NCBI GenBank assembly: GCA_050251635.1
Contig: JBFWML010000002.1
Location: forward strand, 1-64,000
Direction of reading: 5' to 3'
DNA from: JBFWML01 sp050251635
GTDB lineage: Bacteria; Campylobacterota; Campylobacteria; Campylobacterales; SZUA-545
Length of the DNA stretch: 64,000 bases
The translations under genes were made by a program, and so were the position numbers. The notes beneath the pieces were generated by a model. It was not told the DNA's origin, searched no databases, and worked only from the letters and a program-made list of their open reading frames with translations. This document shows positions 24,953 through 33,018 of the stretch, piece after piece. Within the stretch, counting starts at the first letter, position 1; the number at the start of each line of letters is the position of its first letter.

Positions 24953-27274
24953 ATGAGCGAAACCAATTACGGCGCCAGTAATATTAAAGTTCTTAAGGGT
25001 CTGGAGGCGGTCCGCAAACGTCCGGGTATGTATATCGGAGACACCTCCGTCGGCGGTCTGCACCACCTGATTTACGAAGTGGTTGACAACTCCATCGATG
25101 AAGCGATGGCGGGCCATTGTGATTTGATCCACGTGAAACTTACAACGGCGGGAAGCGCCGTGATTACCGACAACGGCCGGGGGATTCCCACCGATATTCA
25201 CCCCGAAGAAAAGATCAGTGCGGCCACGGTCGTTTTGACCGTTTTGCACGCCGGCGGCAAGTTTGATAAAGACACCTATAAGGTCTCCGGCGGTCTGCAC
25301 GGGGTGGGTGTTTCGGTGGTTAACGCGCTTTCTAAAAATCTGAATATGACGATCCACCGCAACGGTCAGGTTCATGAGCAGCGTTTTGAAAAAGGGATTC
25401 CCGTTGCGCCGTTGGAGGTCACCGGAACCACCAAGAAAAACGGAACCACCATCGAGTTTATTCCCGATGACTCCATCTTTGAAACCGTCACCTTCGATCG
25501 GGAGATTCTGGCAAAACGCTTTAAAGAGCTGTGCTACCTCAACCCCAAAATCGCCATCAAGTTCGAAGATGAGCGCGACGGCTTTAGCGAGACCTACCAT
25601 TTTGAAGGCGGTCTGGCCCAGTTTGTCGAAGATATGAATGACAAAGAGGCCCTCAGCCGCGTGATTTTCCTTACCGAAAAACTCGAGGATATCGAAGCGG
25701 ATGTGGCGCTGATGTATAACGACGCCTACACCGAAAAGTGCCTCTCCTTCGTCAACAACATCAAAACCCCCGACGGCGGTACCCACGAAGCGGGTTTCCG
25801 CGCCGGTCTGACCCGCGCCATTACCGCCTATATTGAGAAAAACGCCGGTGCTAAAGAGAAGGGCACCAAAATCAGTGGCGACGACACCAAAGAGGGTCTG
25901 ATCGCCATCGTCAGCGTCCGCGTGCCTGAACCGCAATTTGAGGGTCAAACCAAAGGCAAACTGGGTTCCAGCTACGTTAAACCGCTGGTGCAAAAGTTCG
26001 TTTACGAAAAGCTGGCGAAGCATTTTGAAGAAAACCCCAATGACGCCCGCGCCGTGATGCAGAAGGTTCTGTTGGCCGCGCGCGGTCGCGAAGCTGCAAA
26101 ACGTGCCCGTGATTTAACCCGCAAAAAAGAGGGTATCAGCGTTGGAACCTTGCCGGGCAAACTGGCCGATTGTCAAAGCAAAGACCCGGAAATCTGTGAA
26201 CTCTACCTGGTGGAAGGTGACTCTGCGGGCGGCTCGGCCAAACAGGGCCGCGACCGGACCTTCCAGGCTATCTTGCCCCTGCGCGGTAAAATTCTAAACG
26301 TCGAAAAAGCGCGCCTGGACAAGATTCTGGCCACCGAAGAGATTAAAAATATGATCACGGTTTTTGGCTGCGGTATTGGCGAAGATATGGATATGAGCCG
26401 TCTGCGCTACCGTAAAATTATCATTATGACCGACGCCGACGTGGATGGCAGCCATATTCAAACGCTGCTGCTGACCTTCTTCTTCCGCTACCTGCGGCCG
26501 CTTATTGAAGAGGGGTGCGTCTATATCGCGCAACCGCCGCTGTACCGCTACAAGAAGGGTAAAACCGAGGTCTATCTGAAAGACGGCAAAGCGTTGGACG
26601 AGTTCTTGATCGAAAACGGAATCGGTCAGCTGGAGTTTAAAGGAGTCGGCGACCGCGAGCTGAAAGAGATTTTGAAAATCGCCGCCCATTACCGCGCGGT
26701 GCTGGCCGATCTGGAAAAACGTTATTCGCTGATTGAATTGATCCGCTTGATGGTGGAGCAGGATGCGTTGCTTGCCCTCTCCTATGCGGAGCTTCACAAA
26801 GAGGCGGAAAAGTTCCTCGGCCAGATCGGGTACAACATTCTCAACGCCATTGTCAACGAAGAGAAAATTCACCTCTTTGTTCAAACCGGAAAAGGGCTTG
26901 AAGAGCTGCTCATTAATGATGATCTCTTTGCCCATCCGTTGTTTGCCGAGGCGAAATACATTCACGATCGGCTTACCGAGCGCGGCCATGCAACCTTGTT
27001 TGACGGCAAGGATGTGCTTGATGTGCTGGCCGAAGTGGAAGAGGTGGCCAAAAAAGGCGCCTATATTCAGCGCTATAAGGGCTTGGGTGAAATGAACCCG
27101 GAACAGCTTTGGGAAACCACAATGAATAAAGAGGAGCGCCGTCTGCTGCAGGTGAAGATCGAAGATTTCGAAACGGCCAGCAACAGCTTTAACCTCTTTA
27201 TGGGTGACGAGGTTGAACCCCGCCGCCGCTACATTGAGGAGCACGCTAAAGACGTCGCCCATTTGGATATTTGA
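24953..27274 (+). CDS. gyrB: GyrB, DNA gyrase subunit B
   Basis: GyrB is the ATPase subunit of gyrase, which introduces negative supercoils. The 773-residue protein has the GHKL ATPase motifs VDNSIDEAMAGHC, TDNGRGIPTDIHP and GGLHGVGVSVVNALS, and the toprim domain EGDSAGGSAKQGRDRTFQAILPLRGKILNVEK in shortened blocks such as EGDSAGGSAKQGRD and MTDADVDGSHIQTL. The C-terminal tail has QRYKGLGEMNPEQLWETT. Length and order are those of type IIA GyrB. It follows dnaN by 21 bases in the conserved dnaA-dnaN-gyrB order. Confidence 0.99.
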   Translation: MSETNYGASNIKVLKGLEAVRKRPGMYIGDTSVGGLHHLIYEVVDNSIDEAMAGHCDLIHVKLTTAGSAVITDNGRGIPTDIHPEEKISAATVVLTVLHAGGKFDKDTYKVSGGLHGVGVSVVNALSKNLNMTIHRNGQVHEQRFEKGIPVAPLEVTGTTKKNGTTIEFIPDDSIFETVTFDREILAKRFKELCYLNPKIAIKFEDERDGFSETYHFEGGLAQFVEDMNDKEALSRVIFLTEKLEDIEADVALMYNDAYTEKCLSFVNNIKTPDGGTHEAGFRAGLTRAITAYIEKNAGAKEKGTKISGDDTKEGLIAIVSVRVPEPQFEGQTKGKLGSSYVKPLVQKFVYEKLAKHFEENPNDARAVMQKVLLAARGREAAKRARDLTRKKEGISVGTLPGKLADCQSKDPEICELYLVEGDSAGGSAKQGRDRTFQAILPLRGKILNVEKARLDKILATEEIKNMITVFGCGIGEDMDMSRLRYRKIIIMTDADVDGSHIQTLLLTFFFRYLRPLIEEGCVYIAQPPLYRYKKGKTEVYLKDGKALDEFLIENGIGQLEFKGVGDRELKEILKIAAHYRAVLADLEKRYSLIELIRLMVEQDALLALSYAELHKEAEKFLGQIGYNILNAIVNEEKIHLFVQTGKGLEELLINDDLFAHPLFAEAKYIHDRLTERGHATLFDGKDVLDVLAEVEEVAKKGAYIQRYKGLGEMNPEQLWETTMNKEERRLLQVKIEDFETASNSFNLFMGDEVEPRRRYIEEHAKDVAHLDI

Positions 27275-27292
27275 TCCGGACGGATTGACAGC

Positions 27293-28507
27293 ATGATCTC
27301 GCCGGGGTTAATTACCGTTTTTTACGACGCCGCATCGATGCAGCGCTGGAACGACTATCCCCGGCTGGTGGAGCTGAACGAACTCGATAAACAGTCCCAC
27401 AAATTCACCATTGCCTTTCTGCTGGCCGCCTACGAAAACGACATCAACTACCACAATCTGATCGAAGCGGGAATCTTCGAGTTCCTTCGCCGGGTGATCG
27501 TCACCGATATCCGCCCCGATGTTTTTAGGGAGGTTATGCAGGAAAAACAGACCCAGATCAACGCATGGGTTCTGGAAAAGATCAAAACACCTCTAGAAAC
27601 GCTGGAAAACGGCCAATTTTTGGCGCGGATGAGCCGGTATATCTCTGACCCGGCCTTCTATCAAAAAGAGCGCAATTTGCTTGCGGCCGCGCACTATTTG
27701 GCAACCCGCTGGGAGTTTGGCATCGTCTATCAGTCGGGCCGTTTTTTGAGTGACATGGAGGATTTGAAAAAGGCGGTCGAAGCGGATATTGAAAAGTTCA
27801 TGCACTACCGCGGAGTGGTGGAGATTGGACTGGGTACCAAGCTTTCACAGATTGTCGATCTTTGCGGCCGGCTACGCTTTCAGATCCGCTGGGCGCAAAC
27901 CCCGCGCCTGCCCAAAACCAGCGTACTCGGACACGAATTGATCGTGGCGTTGTTTGCCTATTTTTATTCCCGTAAAGTAGGCGCGTGTCAGGCGCGCACG
28001 GTCAACAACTTTTTCTGCGCGCTTTTTCACGACCTGCCCGAAGCGCTGACCCGCGACATTATTTCGCCCGTCAAGCGCAGCGTCGAGGGGCTGGAGAGTT
28101 TGATTGTCGGTTATGAGGTGAAGCTCATTAACCAAAAAATTCTGCCCCTGATTCCCGACAACATCAAAGACCACTTCTCCTACCTGCTGGGCCTTTACGA
28201 AGAGGGCGGTTACTACAACAAAGACGAATTCAAAAACCGCATCCGCGATCAGCACTTTATCCGTACCGTTTCGGATGTTTCGGCCTATAACGAAGATCAT
28301 TACGGCGCGATCGACGGCCGGGCACTCAAAGCGTGCGATCATCTGGCCGCCTTTACCGAAGCGGTACTTTCCATCAGCTACGGCATTAAAAGCCGCGAAT
28401 TGGAAAATGGCGTGAAACTGAAAGAGTATTACCGCGAAAAAGGGCCGATCGGCGGTGTGGATTTTGCGGATTTAATGCAGAAAATTGAGGAGTATTTAGA
28501 AACATGA
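27293..28507 (+). CDS. HD-domain (YfbR-like) phosphohydrolase
   Basis: This 404-residue cytoplasmic protein has an HD-type metal-binding domain in its second half: GHELIVALFAYFYSRK, then ALFHDLPEALTRDIISPVKRS, which resembles the HD...DLxTP arrangement of YfbR-type 5'-nucleotidases. The N-terminal part has another histidine region (NELDKQSHKFTIAFLLAAYEND) that may form half of the fold. The substrate is unknown; nucleotides are a reasonable guess from the family. It lies 18 bases after gyrB and overlaps queF by ATGA, so it probably belongs to the origin-proximal operon. Confidence 0.8.
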   Translation: MISPGLITVFYDAASMQRWNDYPRLVELNELDKQSHKFTIAFLLAAYENDINYHNLIEAGIFEFLRRVIVTDIRPDVFREVMQEKQTQINAWVLEKIKTPLETLENGQFLARMSRYISDPAFYQKERNLLAAAHYLATRWEFGIVYQSGRFLSDMEDLKKAVEADIEKFMHYRGVVEIGLGTKLSQIVDLCGRLRFQIRWAQTPRLPKTSVLGHELIVALFAYFYSRKVGACQARTVNNFFCALFHDLPEALTRDIISPVKRSVEGLESLIVGYEVKLINQKILPLIPDNIKDHFSYLLGLYEEGGYYNKDEFKNRIRDQHFIRTVSDVSAYNEDHYGAIDGRALKACDHLAAFTEAVLSISYGIKSRELENGVKLKEYYREKGPIGGVDFADLMQKIEEYLET

Positions 28508-28899
28508 GCGAAAAAAAGTACGGCGAAGCAATTATCGAAGCCTTCGATGTGAGTCAAGATTTGGAGATTTGGCCCAATCCGAGTCCCGAAAAAAACTACA
28601 CAATCAAAATCAGCCTGCCGGAGTTTACGGCGCTCTGCCCGCGCAGCGGCTACCCCGACTTTGCCACAATCCATTTGGAGTATGTGCCCGACCAAAAGGT
28701 TGTCGAACTCAAGGCGATCAAACTCTATATCAACAGTTTTAGAAACCGCCATATTTCCCATGAAGCGGTCGCCAATGAGATTTACGACGTGCTTTTTAAT
28801 GCGCTTAAACCGCGTCAAATGAAATTGATTGCGGATTTTCAGCCCAGAGGTAACGTGTTTACGAAGATTGAAATTGATAGTGAAAGTGCGAAGAAGTAG
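28504..28899 (+). CDS. queF: QueF, NADPH-dependent 7-cyano-7-deazaguanine reductase
   Basis: QueF reduces preQ0 to preQ1, the base inserted into tRNA by Tgt. The 131-residue protein is the short (type I, YkvM-like) form. FTALCPRSGYPDFATIHLEY contains the catalytic cysteine and the following aspartate; VELKAIKLYINSFRNRHISHE contains the QueF motif E-[SL]-K-[SA]-hK-[LY]-Y-h, and the downstream HE. The start overlaps the HD gene as ATGA. It completes, with queC and queD, most of the preQ1 branch in this window. Confidence 0.96.
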   Translation: MSEKKYGEAIIEAFDVSQDLEIWPNPSPEKNYTIKISLPEFTALCPRSGYPDFATIHLEYVPDQKVVELKAIKLYINSFRNRHISHEAVANEIYDVLFNALKPRQMKLIADFQPRGNVFTKIEIDSESAKK

Positions 28900-28909
28900 C
28901 GTTTCAAGT

Positions 28910-29015
28910 GCCTCTCCCCAGAGAACTGCGGCGCCCGGCTTGAACCGGTGGGCTGCTCGGTTCCCCGCCTGACCCGCTGCCAAATTCAAACCGTCGCACA
29001 GGTCTGAAGAGAAGC
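28910..29015 (-). ncRNA. ffs: Bacterial small SRP RNA (4.5S-type)
   Basis: On the minus strand the apical domain IV is complete: TCAGG at 28972-28968, a CGG/CCG stem closed on a GGAA tetraloop (28964-28961), and the opposing AGCAG at 28957-28953. These are the Ffh-binding loop sequences conserved in all SRP RNAs. The ends pair over 13 positions: 29015-29003 (GCTTCTCTTCAGA) with 28922-28910 (TCTGGGGAGAGGC), counting G-U pairs. Total length is about 106 nt, as in other short bacterial SRP RNAs. The RNA targets membrane proteins co-translationally together with Ffh. A TGATATAAT promoter element ends seven bases before the inferred 5' end. Confidence 0.95.
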
Positions 29016-29021
29016 GGGCGA

Positions 29022-29030
29022 ATTATATCA
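29022..29030 (-). promoter_or_regulatory. Extended -10 promoter element of the SRP RNA gene
   Basis: TGATATAAT on the minus strand is identical to the dnaA extended -10. Its last base is at 29022 and the first paired base of the RNA at 29015, the right distance for transcription to start at the RNA's 5' end. It overlaps the last bases of the upstream outer-membrane protein gene. Confidence 0.75.
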
Positions 29031-29840
29031 GAAGAAATAGCGGATTCCCAAATAGCTCCGGGTGTCGGTGTCGTCCCAGTACTCATCCCCGTAACTTTTG
29101 GCAATGGGCCGCCACCGGCGTAGCTTGTAATCGACTCCGGCGCTCAGCGCCCAATCCCGGCTAAGAAAAAACAGCGCCCCGACCCCTGCGCCCGCCCCGT
29201 AGTCGGTGGGCATAATATCCTCCGCTTCGTTATAACCAAAGGTCAGCATAAACTCCGCATAGGGCAGAAGCTTGGGTGAAACCCTCTGAAAAAGCTGAGG
29301 AAAGGTAAACCCGGCCACGACCAAAAACTCCTGAATCTCGTCGCCGTTATGAAAACCCAGCCGGTAGTAACGGTTTTCACCCGTGTCGTGTTCGATCCCG
29401 ATGAGCAAATCGGTGCGATCGTAGGTTTTATGCTGAGTGAAACTGTAGGTGTTGCCGTTTGCGGTTCCGAGTACCTCTGCGGGCGAAATATCGGTTCTTA
29501 AAACGTCGATTCCGCTTTTATTGCTTTCGATCCGCACTTTCCGGTCTTGATCAACCCGTCCCAGTTCAGCGCCGACAAAATAGCTAACGGGGATTCCAAA
29601 GAGCTGATGGCGGTTGCGGGTTTTGGGCAGTTGCCGGACCACGCGGCGCACCGTTTGCGGTTGTTGTTGCGGTTGAATCTGCGGTTTAACGGGCTGAATC
29701 TGCGGCTGGGGAACAAGGCGCCTTTTAACGGGCGCTTCATCTTGATAGTACTCTTTAAAAAGCTGCTCGGTTTCTCCACCCACAAAACCGTCGTTGGCCC
29801 ACAAAACCGGCGCAAAAAGTAAAAAAAGCCATCGTTTCAT
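29028..29840 (-). CDS. Putative outer-membrane beta-barrel protein
   Basis: I do not recognise a named family. The 270-residue protein starts with a signal peptide (MKRWLFLLFAPVLWA, cleavage likely before NDG). A Pro/Gln-rich linker follows at about residues 43-63 (repeats of PQIQP). The C-terminal roughly 190 residues alternate polar and hydrophobic positions with many Tyr and Phe and end in YLGIRYFF; a terminal Phe is typical of outer-membrane beta-barrels. It carries a PglB-type sequon, E105-S-N-K-S. The start overlaps the patatin stop as ATGA. It is the last protein gene of the alaS-side minus-strand run. Confidence 0.7.
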   Translation of the reverse strand: MKRWLFLLFAPVLWANDGFVGGETEQLFKEYYQDEAPVKRRLVPQPQIQPVKPQIQPQQQPQTVRRVVRQLPKTRNRHQLFGIPVSYFVGAELGRVDQDRKVRIESNKSGIDVLRTDISPAEVLGTANGNTYSFTQHKTYDRTDLLIGIEHDTGENRYYRLGFHNGDEIQEFLVVAGFTFPQLFQRVSPKLLPYAEFMLTFGYNEAEDIMPTDYGAGAGVGALFFLSRDWALSAGVDYKLRRWRPIAKSYGDEYWDDTDTRSYLGIRYFF

Positions 29841-30748
29841 AGGACCGATTTTAGCTGAGTTTCGTATTTATCCAGCGCTTTCCACGCCGCCTCCCGCCCG
29901 ATTTCGATCATCTGGTAGGCTTTATGAAAATCGTAGTTGCGGCTGCTTTCCATAGGAATTTGCACCAAAATTTCCGTCGTGTATCCGGAAATTTTATACA
30001 TCGTCATCGACTCTTGCATCGTATCTAGAGTCCGGCTGAGAATATCCAGACGGCTGGCCGCCTCTTGGGTTTCGGCTTTATGGGGCTTGCCGTTTTTTGA
30101 AAAGCCGATTTTTTCGAGCAAGCTTCTAAAACCGCTTACCGCCTGATCTTGCTTTTTGATCTCCTCTTTGGGGATGGAAACGGGCCTAAGCGGGCGCACA
30201 TGGCTGGCGTTGAGGTTGACGGCGATTCGCAGATCGGTGTGATCGGACATAGTCGGCGCGATGGGCAGCGGGTTTAACACGCCGCCATCCACCAGCAGCC
30301 GATCGGCCAGATAAACCGGGGTAAAAATGGTGGGAATGGCAATGCTGGCGCGAATGGCCGTTTGCAGATCGCCCTGCTGAAACCACACCTCTTTTTTGGC
30401 GTTGAGATCGGTTGCCACGGCGGTGAATTTGATGGGTAGTTCTTCGATTTTTTTGTTTCCGAAAAAGGGCGCCATTTTTTCAAAAACCCGTTCGCCCTTG
30501 ATCATGCCGCCCGAAGAGAGCGTCAAATCGACCAGCGAAAGCACATTGACAAAATCCAAGCCCAGCGCCCACTCTTTATAGGCCTGCAGATTTCCTGCGG
30601 CGTAAATGCCGCCCACCAGCGCGCCCATGGAACAGCCGCAGATGGAGACAATTTCAAACCCGGCTTTTTCAAGCTCTTCGATCACGCCGATATGGGCATA
30701 TCCCCGCGCGCCGCCGCCGCCTAAAACCAGTGAAACCGTCCGTGCCAT
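29837..30748 (-). CDS. Patatin-like phospholipase (RssA/YchK type)
   Basis: This 303-residue serine hydrolase has the patatin features in order: the oxyanion-hole GGGGARGYAHIG at the N-terminus, the nucleophile elbow GCSMGALVGG (a Cys replaces the usual Thr before Ser), and the catalytic Asp in LLVDGGVLNPLP. It forms the Ser-Asp dyad used by bacterial patatin-like lipases; a lipid substrate is likely but unproven. No signal peptide is seen, so it is cytoplasmic. The ATG at 30748 overlaps the tetR stop as TGATG and is preferred to the TTG one codon earlier. Confidence 0.9.
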   Translation of the reverse strand: MARTVSLVLGGGGARGYAHIGVIEELEKAGFEIVSICGCSMGALVGGIYAAGNLQAYKEWALGLDFVNVLSLVDLTLSSGGMIKGERVFEKMAPFFGNKKIEELPIKFTAVATDLNAKKEVWFQQGDLQTAIRASIAIPTIFTPVYLADRLLVDGGVLNPLPIAPTMSDHTDLRIAVNLNASHVRPLRPVSIPKEEIKKQDQAVSGFRSLLEKIGFSKNGKPHKAETQEAASRLDILSRTLDTMQESMTMYKISGYTTEILVQIPMESSRNYDFHKAYQMIEIGREAAWKALDKYETQLKSVL

Positions 30749-31326
30749 CAAGCTGCCTTTCCAAGACCTTTGAGCAGAATACGGGTGACCTGTTCGCCAA
30801 AGCCTTTACGATCGGGCGCGGCGATTTCGTCAATAAAATAGCTGTGGACAAAACCGTCCGTCAGCGACTCCATCAAATTAGCGTACAGTTTCGGATGGCC
30901 GGGATCCAGGATACCCTTTTGGATCATCTCCTCGGCCAGCGCTCCCAAGAACTGAGTGCGTTTGTGATGCACCGAATCAAAATTATGCAGATTTTGCATC
31001 AAAAAGATCGAGACATTGCGAATATCGCGACCAAAAAGGGCGCGGTTTTTTTCCATCAGATTCAATCTCAATGCCGCAAAGATTTTAAAACGGTTTAGGG
31101 GGCATTGCTCATGCCGGATAGCCCGGTTGACGGCCCGCATCAAACGCTTTAGCTCTTCGTTCATAACGGCTAAAAAAAGGTTCTCTTTCGACTCGAAGTG
31201 CTTATAGACGGTCCCCACCGCCACTTCGCACTCTTTGGCAATCTCTAAAACAGCGGCTTTTTCAAAACCGTATTTCAAAAAATGCGCTCTGGCGACGGAC
31301 ACAATACGCTCTTCGCGCTTGCGCAT
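30748..31326 (-). CDS. TetR-family transcriptional regulator
   Basis: This 192-residue regulator has the TetR helix-turn-helix near its N-terminus: ERIVSVARAHFLKYGFEKAA then VLEIAKECEVAVGTVYKHFESKENLF. The C-terminal ligand domain is not assignable. I choose the ATG at 31326 because a perfect AAGGAG lies six bases upstream; the frame is open to an ATG at 31350, which has a weaker site. It lies between bioF (51 bases upstream) and the patatin gene (overlapping), so it may control this group or fatty-acid metabolism. Confidence 0.9.
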   Translation of the reverse strand: MRKREERIVSVARAHFLKYGFEKAAVLEIAKECEVAVGTVYKHFESKENLFLAVMNEELKRLMRAVNRAIRHEQCPLNRFKIFAALRLNLMEKNRALFGRDIRNVSIFLMQNLHNFDSVHHKRTQFLGALAEEMIQKGILDPGHPKLYANLMESLTDGFVHSYFIDEIAAPDRKGFGEQVTRILLKGLGKAA

Positions 31327-31377
31327 CACCAACTCCTTGGCTTGCTTCATACCGATACATCCTTTGGTCGTGGTGCG

Positions 31378-32469
31378 TCAGGATTTTAGCATAAAAGCAA
31401 GCCTACGGTTCATGTATGAAAAGAAGGCTTCCAGTTTCTTTGGATGTTCTCTCAAAATTACGCGAAGTTGCGGTTTTTCGACGGTCGGACGGCGGATCGC
31501 CCCCACCAAAAAACCCTCCGTCAGCAGTTTTTTCTGCAATAAAACCGCCGCCCGGTCAGAGGCGACCTCGATCGACAAAATCAGCGACGGCGTAAAAAAG
31601 CCGTATCGGGCCGCAACCGCCTGTGCCTTTGCGATCCGTTTTGCAAGGCTTTTGCGGTGGGCGTAGATCCGCTTGGCCGATTCGTGGGCGAAGGCAATAT
31701 CAAAGAGGCTTGGCGCGGTGGAGTAGATAACCGGCTTGGCGCGGTTTTCCAAAAAGGCGATGGTTGTTTTGTCGGAGAGCAGATAGGCGCCGTAACTGCC
31801 GTAGGCCTTGCCCAGCGTGCCCATGCGAACGGTGTTTTGGTTATCCAGCCCGTAGTGTTCCAGCACACCCAGCAGATTGGGGCCAATCACGCCGCTACTG
31901 TGGGCTTCGTCCAGAAGCAGCGTCGCGCCCGCGTTTTTAGCGGCCAGAAGCACGTTTTTTTCGACGATCCGCCCGCTCATCGAATAGACCCCTTCGACGG
32001 CCACAAAACGCCGTTTTGCGGGGATTTTGAGCTTTTCGGACAGATCCTCCGCATCATTGTGGCGAAAGAACTCAACCCGCCCCTGCGTCGTTTTGGCCGC
32101 CAGAAGGCCGCTGGCGTGATACTGCGCATCGATCAACAATAGATCGCCCTTGCGGGGCAGCGCCTCAAAGAGCGCCAGATTGCCCAAAAAACCGCTGCCG
32201 ATGACCAATGCCGCTTCGTAGCCGTGGGTTTTAATGAGCCACCGCTCAAAATCCCGGTGAATCGGATGATACCCGCTGACCAGTTGAGAGGCCTTGGGGC
32301 CGTACACCTTTGCCTTCTCCAGCCGGGCGATCGCGCGGTGAAAAACCGTCTCGTTGTGGGCCATGCCGAGGTAGTCGTTACCGGCCAGATCGAGCTGATC
32401 CACGTGAAACGTTTTGCGCCCGCGAAGCCGCCCGGCGCGGGCTAAGGCCGCCAGTTCGTTTTCGTACAT
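31378..32469 (-). CDS. bioF: 8-amino-7-oxononanoate synthase-like aminotransferase (BioF)
   Basis: This 363-residue PLP enzyme belongs to the alpha-oxoamine synthase family. LAGNDYLGMAHN is the usual opening, HASGLLAAK and VEGVYSMSGRI line the cofactor site, LLLDEAHSSGVIG holds the Asp that contacts PLP, and GTLGKAYGSYGAYL carries the Schiff-base lysine. BioF condenses pimeloyl-ACP or -CoA with alanine in biotin synthesis. Other alpha-oxoamine synthases such as Kbl are similar, so the substrate is inferred. No other biotin genes are nearby. The ATG directly follows the maf stop. Confidence 0.87.
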   Translation of the reverse strand: MYENELAALARAGRLRGRKTFHVDQLDLAGNDYLGMAHNETVFHRAIARLEKAKVYGPKASQLVSGYHPIHRDFERWLIKTHGYEAALVIGSGFLGNLALFEALPRKGDLLLIDAQYHASGLLAAKTTQGRVEFFRHNDAEDLSEKLKIPAKRRFVAVEGVYSMSGRIVEKNVLLAAKNAGATLLLDEAHSSGVIGPNLLGVLEHYGLDNQNTVRMGTLGKAYGSYGAYLLSDKTTIAFLENRAKPVIYSTAPSLFDIAFAHESAKRIYAHRKSLAKRIAKAQAVAARYGFFTPSLILSIEVASDRAAVLLQKKLLTEGFLVGAIRRPTVEKPQLRVILREHPKKLEAFFSYMNRRLAFMLKS

Positions 32470-33018
32470 TCAGCCCTCCAAAAAAGGCGCAATTGCCTCC
32501 AGCGTCAGTCCCATCGCGGTGCTTTCAAACCCTTGCACTTGCCGGATATACCGTTTGCAGAAGCCTTCGACCATACAACCGCCCGCCTTATCGCGCCAAA
32601 GATCGCTTTGCAGATAGGTTTCCAGATCGGCCGGGTCAAAGGGGTTAAAGAAATAACGGGTTTCGCTCAGGTCGATCAGACGGAGATTTTTTTTGTGAAG
32701 AATCGTGCAGGTCAAAATCCCTACTGAATTACCGCTCTGGCGGCCTAAAATCCGGCGGGCGTCGTCGATGTTTTTGGGTTTGCGCAGGATGTGATCGTCC
32801 GCCGTGACGACCGTATCGGCGCAAAGCAGCGGCAGCGAATCGCCGTAGAGTTTTAGCGCGCTGGCCGCTTTGCCCTCCGTGGCGCGGTACACAAACTCGC
32901 GGGGGCAACTATGATCCAGCGCCTCCTCGTCAAAATCCGCCGGGCGCTGCGTAAAAGCAATGCCCGCTTCCCGAAGCATCTTTGCGCGGGTCGGCGAGGC
33001 GGAGGCAAGGATGATCAA
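32470..33018 (-). CDS. maf: Maf-like nucleotide pyrophosphatase
   Basis: Maf proteins hydrolyse non-canonical nucleoside triphosphates, such as dTTP, UTP or modified pyrimidines, and can affect division. The 182-residue protein starts LIILASASPTRAKML (family LASxSPxR), has the catalytic-region LLCADTVV and the later DKAGGCMVEGF, equivalent to the usual KAGGYxIQG. I place the start at a TTG at 33018, which overlaps the alaS stop as TTGA; the open frame continues upstream inside alaS but the extra residues are not family-like. Confidence 0.88.
   Translation of the reverse strand: MIILASASPTRAKMLREAGIAFTQRPADFDEEALDHSCPREFVYRATEGKAASALKLYGDSLPLLCADTVVTADDHILRKPKNIDDARRILGRQSGNSVGILTCTILHKKNLRLIDLSETRYFFNPFDPADLETYLQSDLWRDKAGGCMVEGFCKRYIRQVQGFESTAMGLTLEAIAPFLEG

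Noticed and set aside
24944..26023. Long open frame (359 codons) antisense to gyrB
   Set aside because: It lies fully opposite the strongly conserved gyrB frame, has no recognisable motifs and no RBS. Long antisense frames are expected in GC-rich coding sequence.
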